Shown in pieces: positions 27,296 to 37,035 of a stretch of DNA of 64,000 nucleotides. Origin of the DNA: Moritella sp. 5 (GTDB lineage: Bacteria > Pseudomonadota > Gammaproteobacteria > Enterobacterales > Moritellaceae). Each line of letters opens with the position of its first letter. Positions within the stretch are counted from its first letter, which is position 1. The stretch covers positions 3,658,001-3,722,000 of the forward strand of contig NZ_CP056122.1 of the NCBI RefSeq assembly GCF_018219455.1, in the 5' to 3' direction. The notes beneath the pieces were generated by a model. That model was not told the DNA's origin, did no database searches, and saw only the letters and a list, made by a program, of their open reading frames with translations. A program made the translations under genes and the position numbers.

Positions 27296-28156
27296 ATGGA
27301 TAACAAGACATTAGTATTATGTACCATAGCTGCATTTTCCCCACTTTTTGCAAGTGCAGCTTCTGAGCAAGAGGTTACTTCTCATGTTTCAGATAAACAA
27401 ATAAAAGAACAAAGATCAGCTTTAGCAACCAATACTCAGAGTAAAGGCTTCGGTCCTCAGTCACCACGTGATATTGACCTAATACAAGGCCGAAACAAAC
27501 AAGTATTTTCACAAGCGCCTGAATACACAAAAATGAACCTCTGTAATATCCATTTTCATAAAAATGCAGAGCATAAAGGCGGTGAGTTTACCCAGTATGC
27601 AGGTAACGGAGACGGTCAAGGCTATCACAGCGGTTATAAATACTCTGGTATATTAACCCAACAAGAATTATCTCCACTTAAATATGAAGTCGGTGCAAGT
27701 AAGCACGGTAGTTTATACCCTGGCGATACTATTGAAGCTCACTATGTCTATTCAACTGCTCAAGTGAGCCCTGGTCCAACTTTAGGCTCATGTTTCAGTG
27801 ATACAAATAAAAACCCACAACTTAGAGTTGAGACTCAAGTTTACGTACTTGTTAACGATCCAGAAGCGAACAACTTTATTGAGTTAACTAAGTTAGGTAT
27901 GACCAATGGTGTTAATCAAGCAGTCAATATTCCAAATAATACAGGTACTCCAGTACAGTATGCAGGTTCAACAACTGGACCGAGTTATAACGAAATAGGC
28001 TCTCCTTTTCAGGTTAGCTGGAGCGTTCGTCCACAAATAATGAAGGTGAGTATAAATAGCGTAGGTACGTGGCTAAAAAACAATGTTTTTGACGAACATT
28101 ATGCACATGGAGTGAGAAACCTAGTGAATAACCCTGACCTGTTGTCAGATCACTAA
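27296..28156 (+). CDS. Delta-class carbonic anhydrase-like protein
   Basis: A secreted 286-residue protein of the CA_like (delta carbonic anhydrase) family, which hydrates CO2 with a zinc centre. The signal peptide is residues 1 to about 22 ('FASAA'). The zinc-ligand region is 'CNIHFHKNAEHKGGEF', with His86, His88 and His93. 'AGNGDGQGYHSGYKYSG' follows, as in bacterial members. The ATG at 27296 has AAAAGGA upstream and gives a proper signal peptide. A periplasmic role in CO2/bicarbonate balance is inferred. A deleted second copy of the locus lies at 25315-25501. Confidence 0.8.
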   Translation: MDNKTLVLCTIAAFSPLFASAASEQEVTSHVSDKQIKEQRSALATNTQSKGFGPQSPRDIDLIQGRNKQVFSQAPEYTKMNLCNIHFHKNAEHKGGEFTQYAGNGDGQGYHSGYKYSGILTQQELSPLKYEVGASKHGSLYPGDTIEAHYVYSTAQVSPGPTLGSCFSDTNKNPQLRVETQVYVLVNDPEANNFIELTKLGMTNGVNQAVNIPNNTGTPVQYAGSTTGPSYNEIGSPFQVSWSVRPQIMKVSINSVGTWLKNNVFDEHYAHGVRNLVNNPDLLSDH

Positions 28157-28225
28157 CCTCAATTCAGTTTAAGCTATTTGCATTAACCAATTCTTTCAGA
28201 ATAAGTCATGTTTAGCCCTAGGAAC

Positions 28226-28255
28226 AACACAATAATATCAAGGTATTATTGTGTT
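28226..28255. terminator. Hairpin after the carbonic anhydrase gene
   Basis: A perfect 12-bp stem (AACACAATAATA / TATTATTGTGTT) with a six-base loop. No T-run follows, so termination is uncertain. Confidence 0.45.
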
Positions 28256-28388
28256 GAGACAGCCTACAGGTGATTGAGCAACAATAAATCCTACACGCTT
28301 ACACACATCCCTTTACTACCCGAAATGAAATTATAAAGTGAATGCTACATTGTAGTTACTGAATTTATTTAGTAACGGTTTGTTAGCT

Positions 28389-28946
28389 TTAATCACACCT
28401 GTTTGATAATTTCTTAAAACGAATTGACGAAGAGATATGACCAGCCAATGGAATAAAAATAAAGGCTGTTCCTAAAAAAGTAGCAGATTCAGACATTTTT
28501 CCATGACCATTTTCATCGAGACCAATCGTAACAGAACCACCAGCAACGCCAATAAATGGATTACCAGATTCACCAGCGAAAGAGCCTGTAAGCTCACTAC
28601 TTAGAGTTATCTGCCCATTTTTCATTTCAAAATCCTGGCCTTCAGTAAATGTAGAATCAAAAATAGCTTCATTTTCTTTTGATTTAGCTGTAACCAAAAC
28701 CCTTCCTTTAGAAGCAAGTTTGACATCAATAAATTTAATTTTCTTATGTTCAATTATCGCTTTAGGCCAAATAGCCTTTGAAAGTAATTTTTGAGGCTCT
28801 TCAGGGCCACTTTCGCCGATGTTAGCATAACAACCAACAAAACCTTCAACTTTCGTTTTATCAGAAAAACCTACATTATTTTCAGGCGCCGATGACATAA
28901 CACAACCTGACAAGGCCAACATGAGTATTACTATAAATTTGTGCAT
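28389..28946 (-). CDS. Hypothetical lipoprotein (185 aa)
   Basis: Predicted lipoprotein: the signal 'MHKFIVILMLALSGC' has a lipobox ending at Cys15. The mature part is mixed alpha/beta, with a Gly-rich, moderately hydrophobic stretch near the C-terminus ('GVAGGSVTIGLDENG', then 'TAFIFIPLAGHIS'). I chose the ATG at 28946 because AAAGG lies six bases upstream; an ATG two codons earlier overlaps that site. No family recognised. It is convergent with the carbonic anhydrase gene. Confidence 0.65.
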   Translation of the reverse strand: MHKFIVILMLALSGCVMSSAPENNVGFSDKTKVEGFVGCYANIGESGPEEPQKLLSKAIWPKAIIEHKKIKFIDVKLASKGRVLVTAKSKENEAIFDSTFTEGQDFEMKNGQITLSSELTGSFAGESGNPFIGVAGGSVTIGLDENGHGKMSESATFLGTAFIFIPLAGHISSSIRFKKLSNRCD

Positions 28947-29217
28947 TAACATCCTTTAAAAGCTAATACCTAAAACACTGTGCTAGTGAAGATGGCGGCT
29001 TTTAGTAGGGTAAAAAAGTGCCTGCATTGTACATACTAAACACGCCGCCTACTATTAATTAATCAACAGTAGCCATTAACCAATTATCTTACCGATTTGT
29101 AATTATTAGCACTGGAGACACCTATACTTCACCACAGCCAGACGCTGTATTTTCAAGGTGAACGAAAAGACATGTCGATAAATGTCTGGGGTTGGCCTGA
29201 GATACAGGATGTTTGGT

Positions 29218-29254
29218 CTTAAGAAGACGTTTAATATTAGACATACTTCTTAAG
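29218..29254. other. Inverted repeat in the 28947-29514 gap
   Basis: A perfect nine-base repeat CTTAAGAAG / CTTCTTAAG is separated by 19 bases. A smaller one (AGACAT / ATGTCT, 29169-29188) precedes it. The remainder of this 568-base gap shows no gene; these may be regulatory for the M16 protease gene. Confidence 0.35.
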
Positions 29255-29514
29255 TTAGATTTATTTGTAACCAATTGTAATTATTAAATGTAAATCACGC
29301 TATTGGGAGGCAGATACACTATTTTATATTACTTCACTATCTGTTCTTATAGAGTAACTTCGCGACTATAAATATAATTCAACTGTATATCATAGCTACT
29401 CTATCATCTACGGTTTTCATCTAGCAGTTTACAGTGGCAACGATCCAAGTCCATAACAAGCCCAAGGCTGTGTGTACCTCTGCAACCCTAAATTATTGAC
29501 GAGTTATTTTGACC

Positions 29515-32310
29515 ATGATGTCTTTTAGAAAATTATTACTGATTTCTTTTGCCATATTCGCACTGTCTAGCTGTGCCAGTAACCCCCACCAAACTGACGC
29601 CATTGTGACAGTGAGCAGTAATACGTTTGATAATGGTTTCTTTTATGCCATTCATGCTAAGCAAGAAAGCTCAGATAAAATTGAGTTACGCTTAATGATA
29701 AAGTCAGGGTCGTTAAGTGAAACAGATGCACAATCAGGCTATGCGCATCTACTTGAGCACATGGCCTTTAACGGTACCAAAAACTTTCCAAAGCTGAAAA
29801 TTATTGAGCTATTCGAAAAGTCAGGATTAACATTCGGTCATGATATTAATGCCTATACCTCTTTTAATGAAACAGTTTACACACTGTCTATCCCTAAATC
29901 TAACCCTCAATTACTCGCCGATACCCTGTTGTATCTCCGAGACATTTTAATCGATATAGAATTGGAACAGAGCGAATTAGACAAAGAAAAAGGCGTCGTA
30001 GAAAACGAATATCACCTAAGCACACAACAAGAACAATCTTATAGTTATGCATTGTTTAGTGACTATATCAAAGACAGTGAATACGAAAATCGCTTACCAA
30101 TAGGCACCATTGATAGCATTAAAAACAGTACTGTAGCCTCTGTTAACGCTTTTTACAAAGATTGGTATCGCCCGAATAATGCAAGATTGCTAATAACGGG
30201 TAATGTGGATAGTAAGAGTACGATTCAATTAATCACAGAATTGTTTGCCACAATAGATAAATCAGAAAACAACCAGAAACAGCTAATCTTCCCCCCCCCG
30301 GCATTAAACACCAAGACTCAGGCTTATAGCAGTAAAGTGATTGATTTTTCACAAACAGACCTGTTCTTCGAAGTCCCTGAACTGGAAATTACCAACAGCC
30401 TAGATCTCAGTCAAGCATTCAAGCTCGATATGTTAAGCATGCTATTCAATTACCGTTTGAATGCAGCCAACGACCAACGTGAAGAACCCTTTAGTTATGT
30501 AGGCATTTTCCATAGCTCATTATTAGGTGATAAAGCGGTTAAGAACATCGCAGTGAATCATCAAAAAAATGAAAGCCAACAGGCTGTTAAATTTATTGCC
30601 CAAGAGCTAGCACGCATCCAGCAATACGGTTTTAGCCAAGCTGAATTTGACCTACAACTAGCGCAGATAGAATCAGATCAAGCCCAGCTCAACAATAGCT
30701 ATATCAATCAAGACGCGATGCAATTAGCTGAAGGGACTATGGCTGCTTGGTCAACCGGAAATATTGAATTCACACTGGATATTGAGCAGCAGGCTTATCA
30801 GTTATTACTGAGCACTGTAAGCCTTGAAGAGCTTAATCAGCTCGCCAATGAGCTTATTAACAGCCCACGTAAGATGACCTTCGCGACGCCTTATCAAGTA
30901 GACAAGCCTGATTTGTTAGCGGTAGATAAAATGTTTGCCAATACCATAAATCAACCGATTGACAATATTGTCATTAACATTGAGACGTTAACCTTACCAA
31001 TCGTTAAAAATAGTATTGGAGCAAGTAAGATTAGCAGTGAACGTTTTGATGCTGAACAACAGCTAACCCAGTGGCAATTAAGCAATGGTGTGAGTGTTGT
31101 TTTACAACCAGATCACAGTATTAAAAACTCAATACATATTAAATTCACAGCCCCCGGCGGTATCAATGCATTTACCAAGCAACAGCGCGCTGCGAGTTAT
31201 CTGTTGGTTAATAGTTATTTAAATAGCGGTCTAGAAGGACTATCAGCGCAAACAATACAGCAAAAATTTAATCAAGAACGTATCAACATTATGCCAATTA
31301 TTGATGCTAATAGTCATGGTTTCAACATGTACTCGATTAATGAGCCTGAGAGCTTGGAGCTGTTGTTCTCAATGCTATACAGCAGCATGACTAGCGCGAC
31401 AGTAAATGATCATCAATTTTCCCTAGAAAAGAAAAACACCATTGAAGACCAACAAAATAGCCTCGCGTTACCTGAAACCGAAACATGGATAAAAGCAGGT
31501 GAAATTCTATTCCCTCATAATTCTCAGCAGGAACAAATTTCGGTGCAGGAATTAGCCGCAGTACAACTAACTGATATTGAAGGCCTTTATCAAACACTGT
31601 TTAATAACGCCAATGACTATAAGCTAACTATCGTTGGTGACTTTAACACTGCGGAGTTAAAACCGCTTATACTGCAATACGTTGCAACGCTGCCCAAGGG
31701 TAAAAACAATACCTTTGACCACCCTACTCAATCGTTAATCGCCAAGCCAATTGATCTGGATGAAACAACGAACCCGCAAAATAATGGCCAAGTACTGTTT
31801 TATACTGTCACCAATACTCCAAACCAAAGTATTAAAGCGGTTTATCAGGCCGAATTAATGCAGGCTATGATTAGCCAAACGCTGACTAAGATCGTCAGAG
31901 AGCAATTATCGTTAACTTACTCTCCTTCGGTCAGCGTTCGCGACCAAGCTGCAGGCCTTGCGTTTACCGAAGTGATAATTGAGTTAATAACTAAAGTTAA
32001 AGATATCGAAACAACTCAACAGGTTGTTGATGACATCATTGATGATTTACTGACGAACGGCATCACACAAGCACAACTGGACGAAAACAAGAAAATAATA
32101 GCGCAAGATCTGGCTTATTCACTCACTGAATCACCAAGTAAACAATGGCTGTTACACCGTGACCATTTGTTTAACTATGCATTAGGCTCAACAGAAAATG
32201 CACCTGCGATATTTAACAGTATTTCGGTTGCAGACATGAACCAATTTATTCGCGTCTATCTGGACCCAAGTAAAACCCTTCGACTGACTAACAGACCGCA
32301 ACAACAATAA
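29515..32310 (+). CDS. M16-family zinc metalloprotease, lipoprotein
   Basis: Insulinase/pitrilysin-family protease (M16), 931 residues with two tandem M16 halves. A lipoprotein signal ends in 'LSSC' (Cys20), so the enzyme is probably anchored in the periplasm. The inverted zinc motif HxxEH is 'GYAHLLEHMAFNG' (His78, Glu81, His82); the distal Glu is in 'KGVVENEY'. The second half, from about residue 510, lacks the zinc motif, as usual. The ATG at 29515 is preferred over the TTG upstream and one ATG follows directly. The coding region contains a run of nine C (30291-30299). Resembles PqqL-type periplasmic proteases. Confidence 0.88.
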   Translation: MMSFRKLLLISFAIFALSSCASNPHQTDAIVTVSSNTFDNGFFYAIHAKQESSDKIELRLMIKSGSLSETDAQSGYAHLLEHMAFNGTKNFPKLKIIELFEKSGLTFGHDINAYTSFNETVYTLSIPKSNPQLLADTLLYLRDILIDIELEQSELDKEKGVVENEYHLSTQQEQSYSYALFSDYIKDSEYENRLPIGTIDSIKNSTVASVNAFYKDWYRPNNARLLITGNVDSKSTIQLITELFATIDKSENNQKQLIFPPPALNTKTQAYSSKVIDFSQTDLFFEVPELEITNSLDLSQAFKLDMLSMLFNYRLNAANDQREEPFSYVGIFHSSLLGDKAVKNIAVNHQKNESQQAVKFIAQELARIQQYGFSQAEFDLQLAQIESDQAQLNNSYINQDAMQLAEGTMAAWSTGNIEFTLDIEQQAYQLLLSTVSLEELNQLANELINSPRKMTFATPYQVDKPDLLAVDKMFANTINQPIDNIVINIETLTLPIVKNSIGASKISSERFDAEQQLTQWQLSNGVSVVLQPDHSIKNSIHIKFTAPGGINAFTKQQRAASYLLVNSYLNSGLEGLSAQTIQQKFNQERINIMPIIDANSHGFNMYSINEPESLELLFSMLYSSMTSATVNDHQFSLEKKNTIEDQQNSLALPETETWIKAGEILFPHNSQQEQISVQELAAVQLTDIEGLYQTLFNNANDYKLTIVGDFNTAELKPLILQYVATLPKGKNNTFDHPTQSLIAKPIDLDETTNPQNNGQVLFYTVTNTPNQSIKAVYQAELMQAMISQTLTKIVREQLSLTYSPSVSVRDQAAGLAFTEVIIELITKVKDIETTQQVVDDIIDDLLTNGITQAQLDENKKIIAQDLAYSLTESPSKQWLLHRDHLFNYALGSTENAPAIFNSISVADMNQFIRVYLDPSKTLRLTNRPQQQ
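30291..30299 (+). repeat. C9 homopolymer inside the M16 protease gene
   Basis: Nine consecutive C within the codons for 'FPPPAL'. Gain or loss of one C would shift the frame about 28% into the gene. Confidence 0.8.
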
Positions 32311-32720
32311 CAATCGATTCTGATAAATCAGCACACCATCTTTGGTAAATCTACCACTGGTGGTGTATTTCTGTTTGAACTGACTACCCATCAGTTTCCC
32401 GCGACCAATAGCGACAAACTCAATGAAAAATAAGATATAAATATAAATGAACAAATATTCAGCACAATATTAAATATCGATTTAATAGAGGTGGATTACG
32501 TATTTTAGATGCTCATTTGAAACCTTAACATCTTCTTTAGTGTTGATATATATAGTTAATTTAGTTATTTAATTGTTGTCAATGAAAAAACCAGTGAGTC
32601 ATGCTGTTACAACCTACCCCTTTAAAGTTAAACAAAGATGTTGAAAAATGTAGTTTATATGTTATTTTCCTGTGATCTCAGTGATTTATATTAAATCACG
32701 CTTTTCCGAAATTGAGTCTA
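32311..32720. other. Gap before the chemoreceptor, with inverted repeat
   Basis: About 400 AT-rich bases with no gene. GTGATTT-N5-AAATCAC at 32681-32699 lies 20 bases before the chemoreceptor start and could be an operator. Spacing is wrong for a CRP site. I saw no flagellar sigma28 promoter. Confidence 0.4.
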
Positions 32721-34793
32721 ATGAAAATAACAATTAAAATTAAATTAACACTGACAATTTGCGTAATGCTATTACTTGTTAATGGATTCTTTATTACCAG
32801 TATTTTCATGACTGAAAAGACAGTACTAGAGGCAGAGAAAGTTAACATTCGTACGAAAGTCGAAAGCTTAATAAAGAATAACTTACAAGGCCAAACCGAC
32901 AACCTTAGCCTCTCTTTAGTCAATTTATATGAATCATCTTCTGCCAATAATATTAGGCAAGAACTCCGAACTGAGATATTAACATTCAAAAAAACAATTG
33001 CAGATATGTATGCTGACGCACCGTCGGACGACGATGCAAAAGAAAATATCTATGCCTTTATAGATAACTATCGTTGGAATGGTGGACGTTACATTTTTGC
33101 TTATGATGCGGATTCATCTGAATACATGGCAAATGGTGCAAACCATCGCATTATTGGTACGTCGAGTTATAATTCGCAAGATAAAAAAGGCAATTTCTAC
33201 GCTCGAGATATTATCAATAGTGCTAAAAAATCAACCATTGGTTATAGCCAATATTATTTTCTAAACCCTGCATCGGATAAAGTTGAAGAAAAAATGTCGG
33301 CCTCTTTCTATTTTGAGCCACTGAACCTTGTGATTGCGACAGGTGAATATACGAGCCGATTAAAACAAAGCAAAATTGATATGGCGTTGAATGCGGTCAG
33401 TCTTACTCAGTATGGTAAAGATGGCTACTTTTGGATTCAAGATGCAAACGGTAAAATTCTTATGCATCCAGACGCGAAGTTAATCGGTACGACAGCGGAC
33501 TTTACCCGTAATGCAGCAAACAGCCTTCAAAATAAGTCTGATATTTTTATGTCTGCGACATTTAAAAATGAAAAAACGAATAAAGTAGAAAATAAGATCC
33601 TGTATGTACGCAACATCTTCCCTGATTGGGGATGGTCATTAGGTACGGGTACTTATGAGAGTGAAATCTTAACCATTGAAGATAGCTTGACTACCGCGAC
33701 AGCTGATATTTTCGATACTGAAATAATAAATAATTTTAAATTCGCGACTGTACTTTTCATTCTTGCTATTGTGCTTTCACTTTGGATTATCAACCGAATT
33801 ATTCGTGAATTACTTGTGCTGAAATTAAGTATTGATAATTTATCGACTGGTGAAGCAGATTTGACTTCGAGATTAGTCATTAAGGGGAATGATGAGGTCG
33901 CCGATATTAGCCATTCTGTAAATAACTTTATTGGTTACTTACAATCGATGATGTTAGATATTTCCGGCGCTTCAAAAAATATTACACGTGGTATTCATGA
34001 TATTCATTCACAGTCTGAGCGTAATACACAAGCGCTGGATAATCACAGTGCAGAAACGGAATTAGCAGTAACGGCTATTACCGAGATGAGCACAACCGCA
34101 GACATTGTCGCACAAAATGCACTCCAAACAGCAACCAGTACACAAGTCGCAAATGATGACGCGAAAGCATCGAAAGTGACGGTAATCGAGGCATCAAATA
34201 GTGTCATGTCTTTAGTAACTGAAATGGATGATACGGCAAAAAGTATCCACGCGATGAATGAAAGTACGAAGAATATTACAACGGTATTAGAGGTCATTGG
34301 GGGCATTGCTGATCAAACGAATTTGTTAGCATTGAATGCCGCAATTGAAGCCGCAAGAGCAGGTGAACAAGGTCGTGGTTTTGCCGTTGTGGCAGATGAA
34401 GTGCGTTCTTTAGCAGCCTTAACCCAAGATAGTACCGCTAAAATTAATGATATGCTGCAAAGCCTGACTGTTCGAGCCAGCTCTGCCGTCACCGCAATGA
34501 ATAATACAACGGGGAGCTGTCAGAAAGTAGCTGAAAACACATCATTAGTAACAAAGAGCCTAGATAGTATGACAGGATCTATCGTTGAAATTAATGATTT
34601 AAGTACGCAAATTGCAACCGCATCTGAAGAGCAGAGCTCTGTGACTGAAGAAATCACACGTAATATGCATACCATCCAAGAGATGGTGCAAGTGTTAAGT
34701 CAAAACGGTCAAGAAACAAAGATAAGTGTGCAGAGTCTTACCGGCGAAAACGAGACGCTCGCAGCGTTGGTTGCGCGTTTTAAATTAAGCTAA
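32721..34793 (+). CDS. Methyl-accepting chemotaxis protein with Cache domain
   Basis: Transmembrane chemoreceptor, 690 residues. TM1 is about 6-26. A periplasmic sensor of the Cache type follows, with two repeats marked by '[11 protein letters not shown]' and '[18 protein letters not shown]'. TM2 is about 341-360, then HAMP and the cytoplasmic signalling hairpin, whose conserved tip '[18 protein letters not shown]' is near residue 547. The ligand is unknown; Cache domains of this kind often bind small carboxylates. The ATG at 32721 is preferred over a TTG three codons upstream. The ribosome-binding site is weak. Confidence 0.92.
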   Translation: MKITIKIKLTLTICVMLLLVNGFFITSIFMTEKTVLEAEKVNIRTKVESLIKNNLQGQTDNLSLSLVNLYESSSANNIRQELRTEILTFKKTIADMYADAPSDDDAKENIYAFIDNYRWNGGRYIFAYDADSSEYMANGANHRIIGTSSYNSQDKKGNFYARDIINSAKKSTIGYSQYYFLNPASDKVEEKMSASFYFEPLNLVIATGEYTSRLKQSKIDMALNAVSLTQYGKDGYFWIQDANGKILMHPDAKLIGTTADFTRNAANSLQNKSDIFMSATFKNEKTNKVENKILYVRNIFPDWGWSLGTGTYESEILTIEDSLTTATADIFDTEIINNFKFATVLFILAIVLSLWIINRIIRELLVLKLSIDNLSTGEADLTSRLVIKGNDEVADISHSVNNFIGYLQSMMLDISGASKNITRGIHDIHSQSERNTQALDNHSAETELAVTAITEMSTTADIVAQNALQTATSTQVANDDAKASKVTVIEASNSVMSLVTEMDDTAKSIHAMNESTKNITTVLEVIGGIADQTNLLALNAAIEAARAGEQGRGFAVVADEVRSLAALTQDSTAKINDMLQSLTVRASSAVTAMNNTTGSCQKVAENTSLVTKSLDSMTGSIVEINDLSTQIATASEEQSSVTEEITRNMHTIQEMVQVLSQNGQETKISVQSLTGENETLAALVARFKLS

Positions 34794-34823
34794 TACGGTT
34801 CATATTTAAGGCGAGTACGTTTG

Positions 34824-35273
34824 TTATGCGCTCGCTTTAAGCTCACTAATGCTTTTAATGCCGCGTCTGGTTTTTACTTCTAAGGTATCTAACACTGTGC
34901 CCAATTCTACCACATTAGATCCAATGCTAAATTTACTATTGGTAAGATATTGATGCTTCACACTGAATTTACTAAGCAGTAAGCCCATATTACTTTCAGG
35001 CATAAGTTTTGCGATTACGACACCAAATAAAAGAAATGTTTCGCCACAATCCGGATCATTGTCTCCAAGGCCCTTAATCGCAGTCACTTTACAAAAAGTG
35101 CTCACCTTTTTTGTGCTTGTCACTACACAAACGATACTGCCTTCTCGAAGCTCTTTCCAAGCAGCATTTTTAACATTTCCTAATTGCTTTTCCGAGATAT
35201 CAAATATGACATCTGATTCTGTTGGATAGCATTTTTTGTAATTTTTATTATGTATGTTATTTAGCAAAAACAT
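34824..35273 (-). CDS. Hypothetical protein (149 aa)
   Basis: No family recognised. A soluble, mixed alpha/beta protein without signal peptide or membrane segment. It has several Cys residues (in 'KKCYPTES', 'SIVCVVTS', 'STFCKVT' and 'DPDCGETF') and a basic C-terminal region. AGGAAATAGAC precedes the ATG, so translation is likely. It is convergent with the chemoreceptor gene. The stretch upstream (35274-35625) is AT-rich and empty. Confidence 0.6.
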   Translation of the reverse strand: MFLLNNIHNKNYKKCYPTESDVIFDISEKQLGNVKNAAWKELREGSIVCVVTSTKKVSTFCKVTAIKGLGDNDPDCGETFLLFGVVIAKLMPESNMGLLLSKFSVKHQYLTNSKFSIGSNVVELGTVLDTLEVKTRRGIKSISELKASA

Positions 35274-35625
35274 GTCTATTTCCTAATTATGTACAACGCT
35301 GTCATGATACAGGTCGTTGTAACCACGCAATTATAATCTTTCTATACTGTCTTTTACTATGTCTATAAACGTAGTCTGCTCTGTTCGCGGTTAATTAAGT
35401 AACAGCTAACCGTCCTATATTAATCCTACCAACACCACCAAGCAAGGATTCCAGCTTACTCAACACCTAAGCTTAGGTCAATTATGCCACTTAGCATATT
35501 ACAGCTCATGGGAAGTGTCGTTGGTTATTTGGGTTGCATAAAAAGTTGATAATCGGTTTACCGTACCAACCGCATTTAGGCCTTTTGTTCCAAATACATT
35601 TGTTTTATAACAAGAACCTTAGATA

Positions 35626-35650
35626 CAAAAAAGCCTCCAATGAGGAGGCT
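35626..35650 (-). terminator. Rho-independent terminator of the tpx operon
   Basis: On the minus strand a stem AGCCTCC / GGAGGCT with a short loop is followed by six T. It lies about 36 bases past the stop of the secreted peroxidase gene. Confidence 0.85.
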
Positions 35651-35686
35651 AAATTAAATTCGCTATCACATAAAACAGGGTTTATT

Positions 35687-36292
35687 TTATAGACGGCTTT
35701 GCGCAATCTTAACTGCTGCTTCTAAATCAGGAATTGTCGTCAGCTCAGGTACGCGCTGAAGATAAATAATCTGATTGTTCTTATCTGTTACGATAATACT
35801 ACGTGCTAACAAACCAAGTTGTTTGATCAATGAACCCGTTTTTAGACCAAATTTATGATCTAAAGAATCTGATAAGTAAGTCACACCATCAAGATTATGG
35901 TCCTTGATAAAGCGTTGTTGAGCAAAAGGTGTATCTGCGCTAAGTGCGTAGAATTCAATGCCTTTCAAATTATCATTTGAGTTAACATAGCTTGATAGGT
36001 CAACTGCTTGCTGCACACATACTGGCGTGTCAACAGATGTCAAAACACTGTATATTTTGATTTCTTTGCTTTCAGCACTAGTGTCGTAAGACTTTAAGCC
36101 AGACGTCATAAGTACAACAGATGGCATAAAGTCACCCACTTTTAGTGCATTACCAGTCAAGTCAAACTTGTTGCTTTGCTCAAGTGTTACGATTTGACCT
36201 GTACCAAAACTCGCACTTTCTTTTGTCGTTTCAAATTGTGCAAACGCACTAGTTGAAAGTAAAGCAGATAATAATATAGCTATTTTTTTCAT
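35687..36292 (-). CDS. Secreted Tpx-like peroxiredoxin lacking the resolving Cys
   Basis: Peroxiredoxin of the thiol peroxidase (Tpx) type, 201 residues, with a Sec signal peptide (1-18, ending 'STSAFA') that predicts a periplasmic location. The peroxidatic site is 'SVDTPVC' (Cys92). Where Tpx has its resolving Cys ('RFCGAEG'), this protein has 'RFIKDHN' (Ile129), so it should work as a one-Cys enzyme or use an outside thiol. It starts four bases after the cytosolic tpx gene and ends at a terminator, so the two form an operon. Confidence 0.85.
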   Translation of the reverse strand: MKKIAILLSALLSTSAFAQFETTKESASFGTGQIVTLEQSNKFDLTGNALKVGDFMPSVVLMTSGLKSYDTSAESKEIKIYSVLTSVDTPVCVQQAVDLSSYVNSNDNLKGIEFYALSADTPFAQQRFIKDHNLDGVTYLSDSLDHKFGLKTGSLIKQLGLLARSIIVTDKNNQIIYLQRVPELTTIPDLEAAVKIAQSRL

Positions 36293-36296
36293 CGTA

Positions 36297-36794
36297 TTAT
36301 CCTAAAACAGAAATCGCTGCATCGTAGTTTACTTCATCTGTAATTTCAGATACTAATTCACTGTGAACAACTTTGCCTTCTTCGTTTAAAACGATAACAG
36401 CACGTGTTGCAAGACCAGCAAGTGCGCCTTCATTTAAGTTAACACCATAGTCTTCTGTGAACGTTGGTGAACGGAAGAAAGAAGCAGTTTTAACACCTTC
36501 AATACCTTCTGCACCACAAAAACGGCTTGTTGCGAACGGTAAGTCAGCTGAAATACAAAGCACAGTTACGTTGTCGATACTCGCTGCTTTTTCGTTAAAA
36601 GCACGCACACTAGTCGCACATACAGGCGTATCGATACTTGGGAAAATGTTCAACACAACTTGCTGTCCTTTCAGGCTATCAAGGCTTAGCTCGCTCAGGT
36701 CTGCAGCACAAAGTGTGAAGCTTGGTGCAACTTGGCCAACTTGTGGGAAAGTACCAGATACTGAAACAGGTGTTCCTTGGAAAGTAATCGACAT
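36297..36794 (-). CDS. tpx: Thiol peroxidase Tpx
   Basis: Cytosolic atypical two-Cys peroxiredoxin that reduces hydrogen peroxide and alkyl hydroperoxides with thioredoxin. The product is 165 residues. The peroxidatic Cys59 is in 'FPSIDTPVC' and the resolving Cys93 in 'SRFCGAEG'. The ATG at 36794 has GAGG upstream and matches the family N-terminus 'MSITFQGTPV'; the longer open frame does not. An exact FNR box lies 60 bases upstream. First gene of a two-gene operon with a secreted paralogue. Confidence 0.95.
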   Translation of the reverse strand: MSITFQGTPVSVSGTFPQVGQVAPSFTLCAADLSELSLDSLKGQQVVLNIFPSIDTPVCATSVRAFNEKAASIDNVTVLCISADLPFATSRFCGAEGIEGVKTASFFRSPTFTEDYGVNLNEGALAGLATRAVIVLNEEGKVVHSELVSEITDEVNYDAAISVLG

Positions 36795-36853
36795 TATTAA
36801 CCTCATAATTATGGTTTGCTGGCACGTTAGATTACGAGCCATAAAAATATTTA

Positions 36854-36867
36854 TTGATCTAGATCAA
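36854..36867 (-). promoter_or_regulatory. FNR-type binding site upstream of tpx
   Basis: TTGAT-CTAG-ATCAA is a perfect FNR/ANR palindrome. A -10-like TAATCT (36834-36829 on the minus strand) puts the site about 39-41 bases before the predicted start, the class II activator position. E. coli tpx is also reported to respond to FNR/ArcA. Confidence 0.8.
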
Positions 36868-36973
36868 GATTTATATATCGACAATCTACCATAAGGTTAT
36901 TCTTAAGCGTAAGTAAACTAGTGTAAGGATATGTAAGCGCTAGTACTAATTGGTTAAAAAAACCTAAGTTAAT

Positions 36974-37010
36974 AAAAAGCCATTAAGCATTAATACTTAA
37001 TGGCTTTTTA
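36974..37010. terminator. Bidirectional terminator
   Basis: AAAAAGCCATTAAG / CTTAATGGCTTTTT stem with an eight-base loop. On the minus strand it follows the stop that is upstream of the tpx promoter region, ending the chemoreceptor transcript. Confidence 0.75.
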
Positions 37011-37035
37011 TTCAAAAAAATCAGACTAAACGAGA

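Noticed and set aside
32681-32699. CRP site before the chemoreceptor
   Set aside because: GTGA and TCAC arms are 11 bases apart; CRP needs six.
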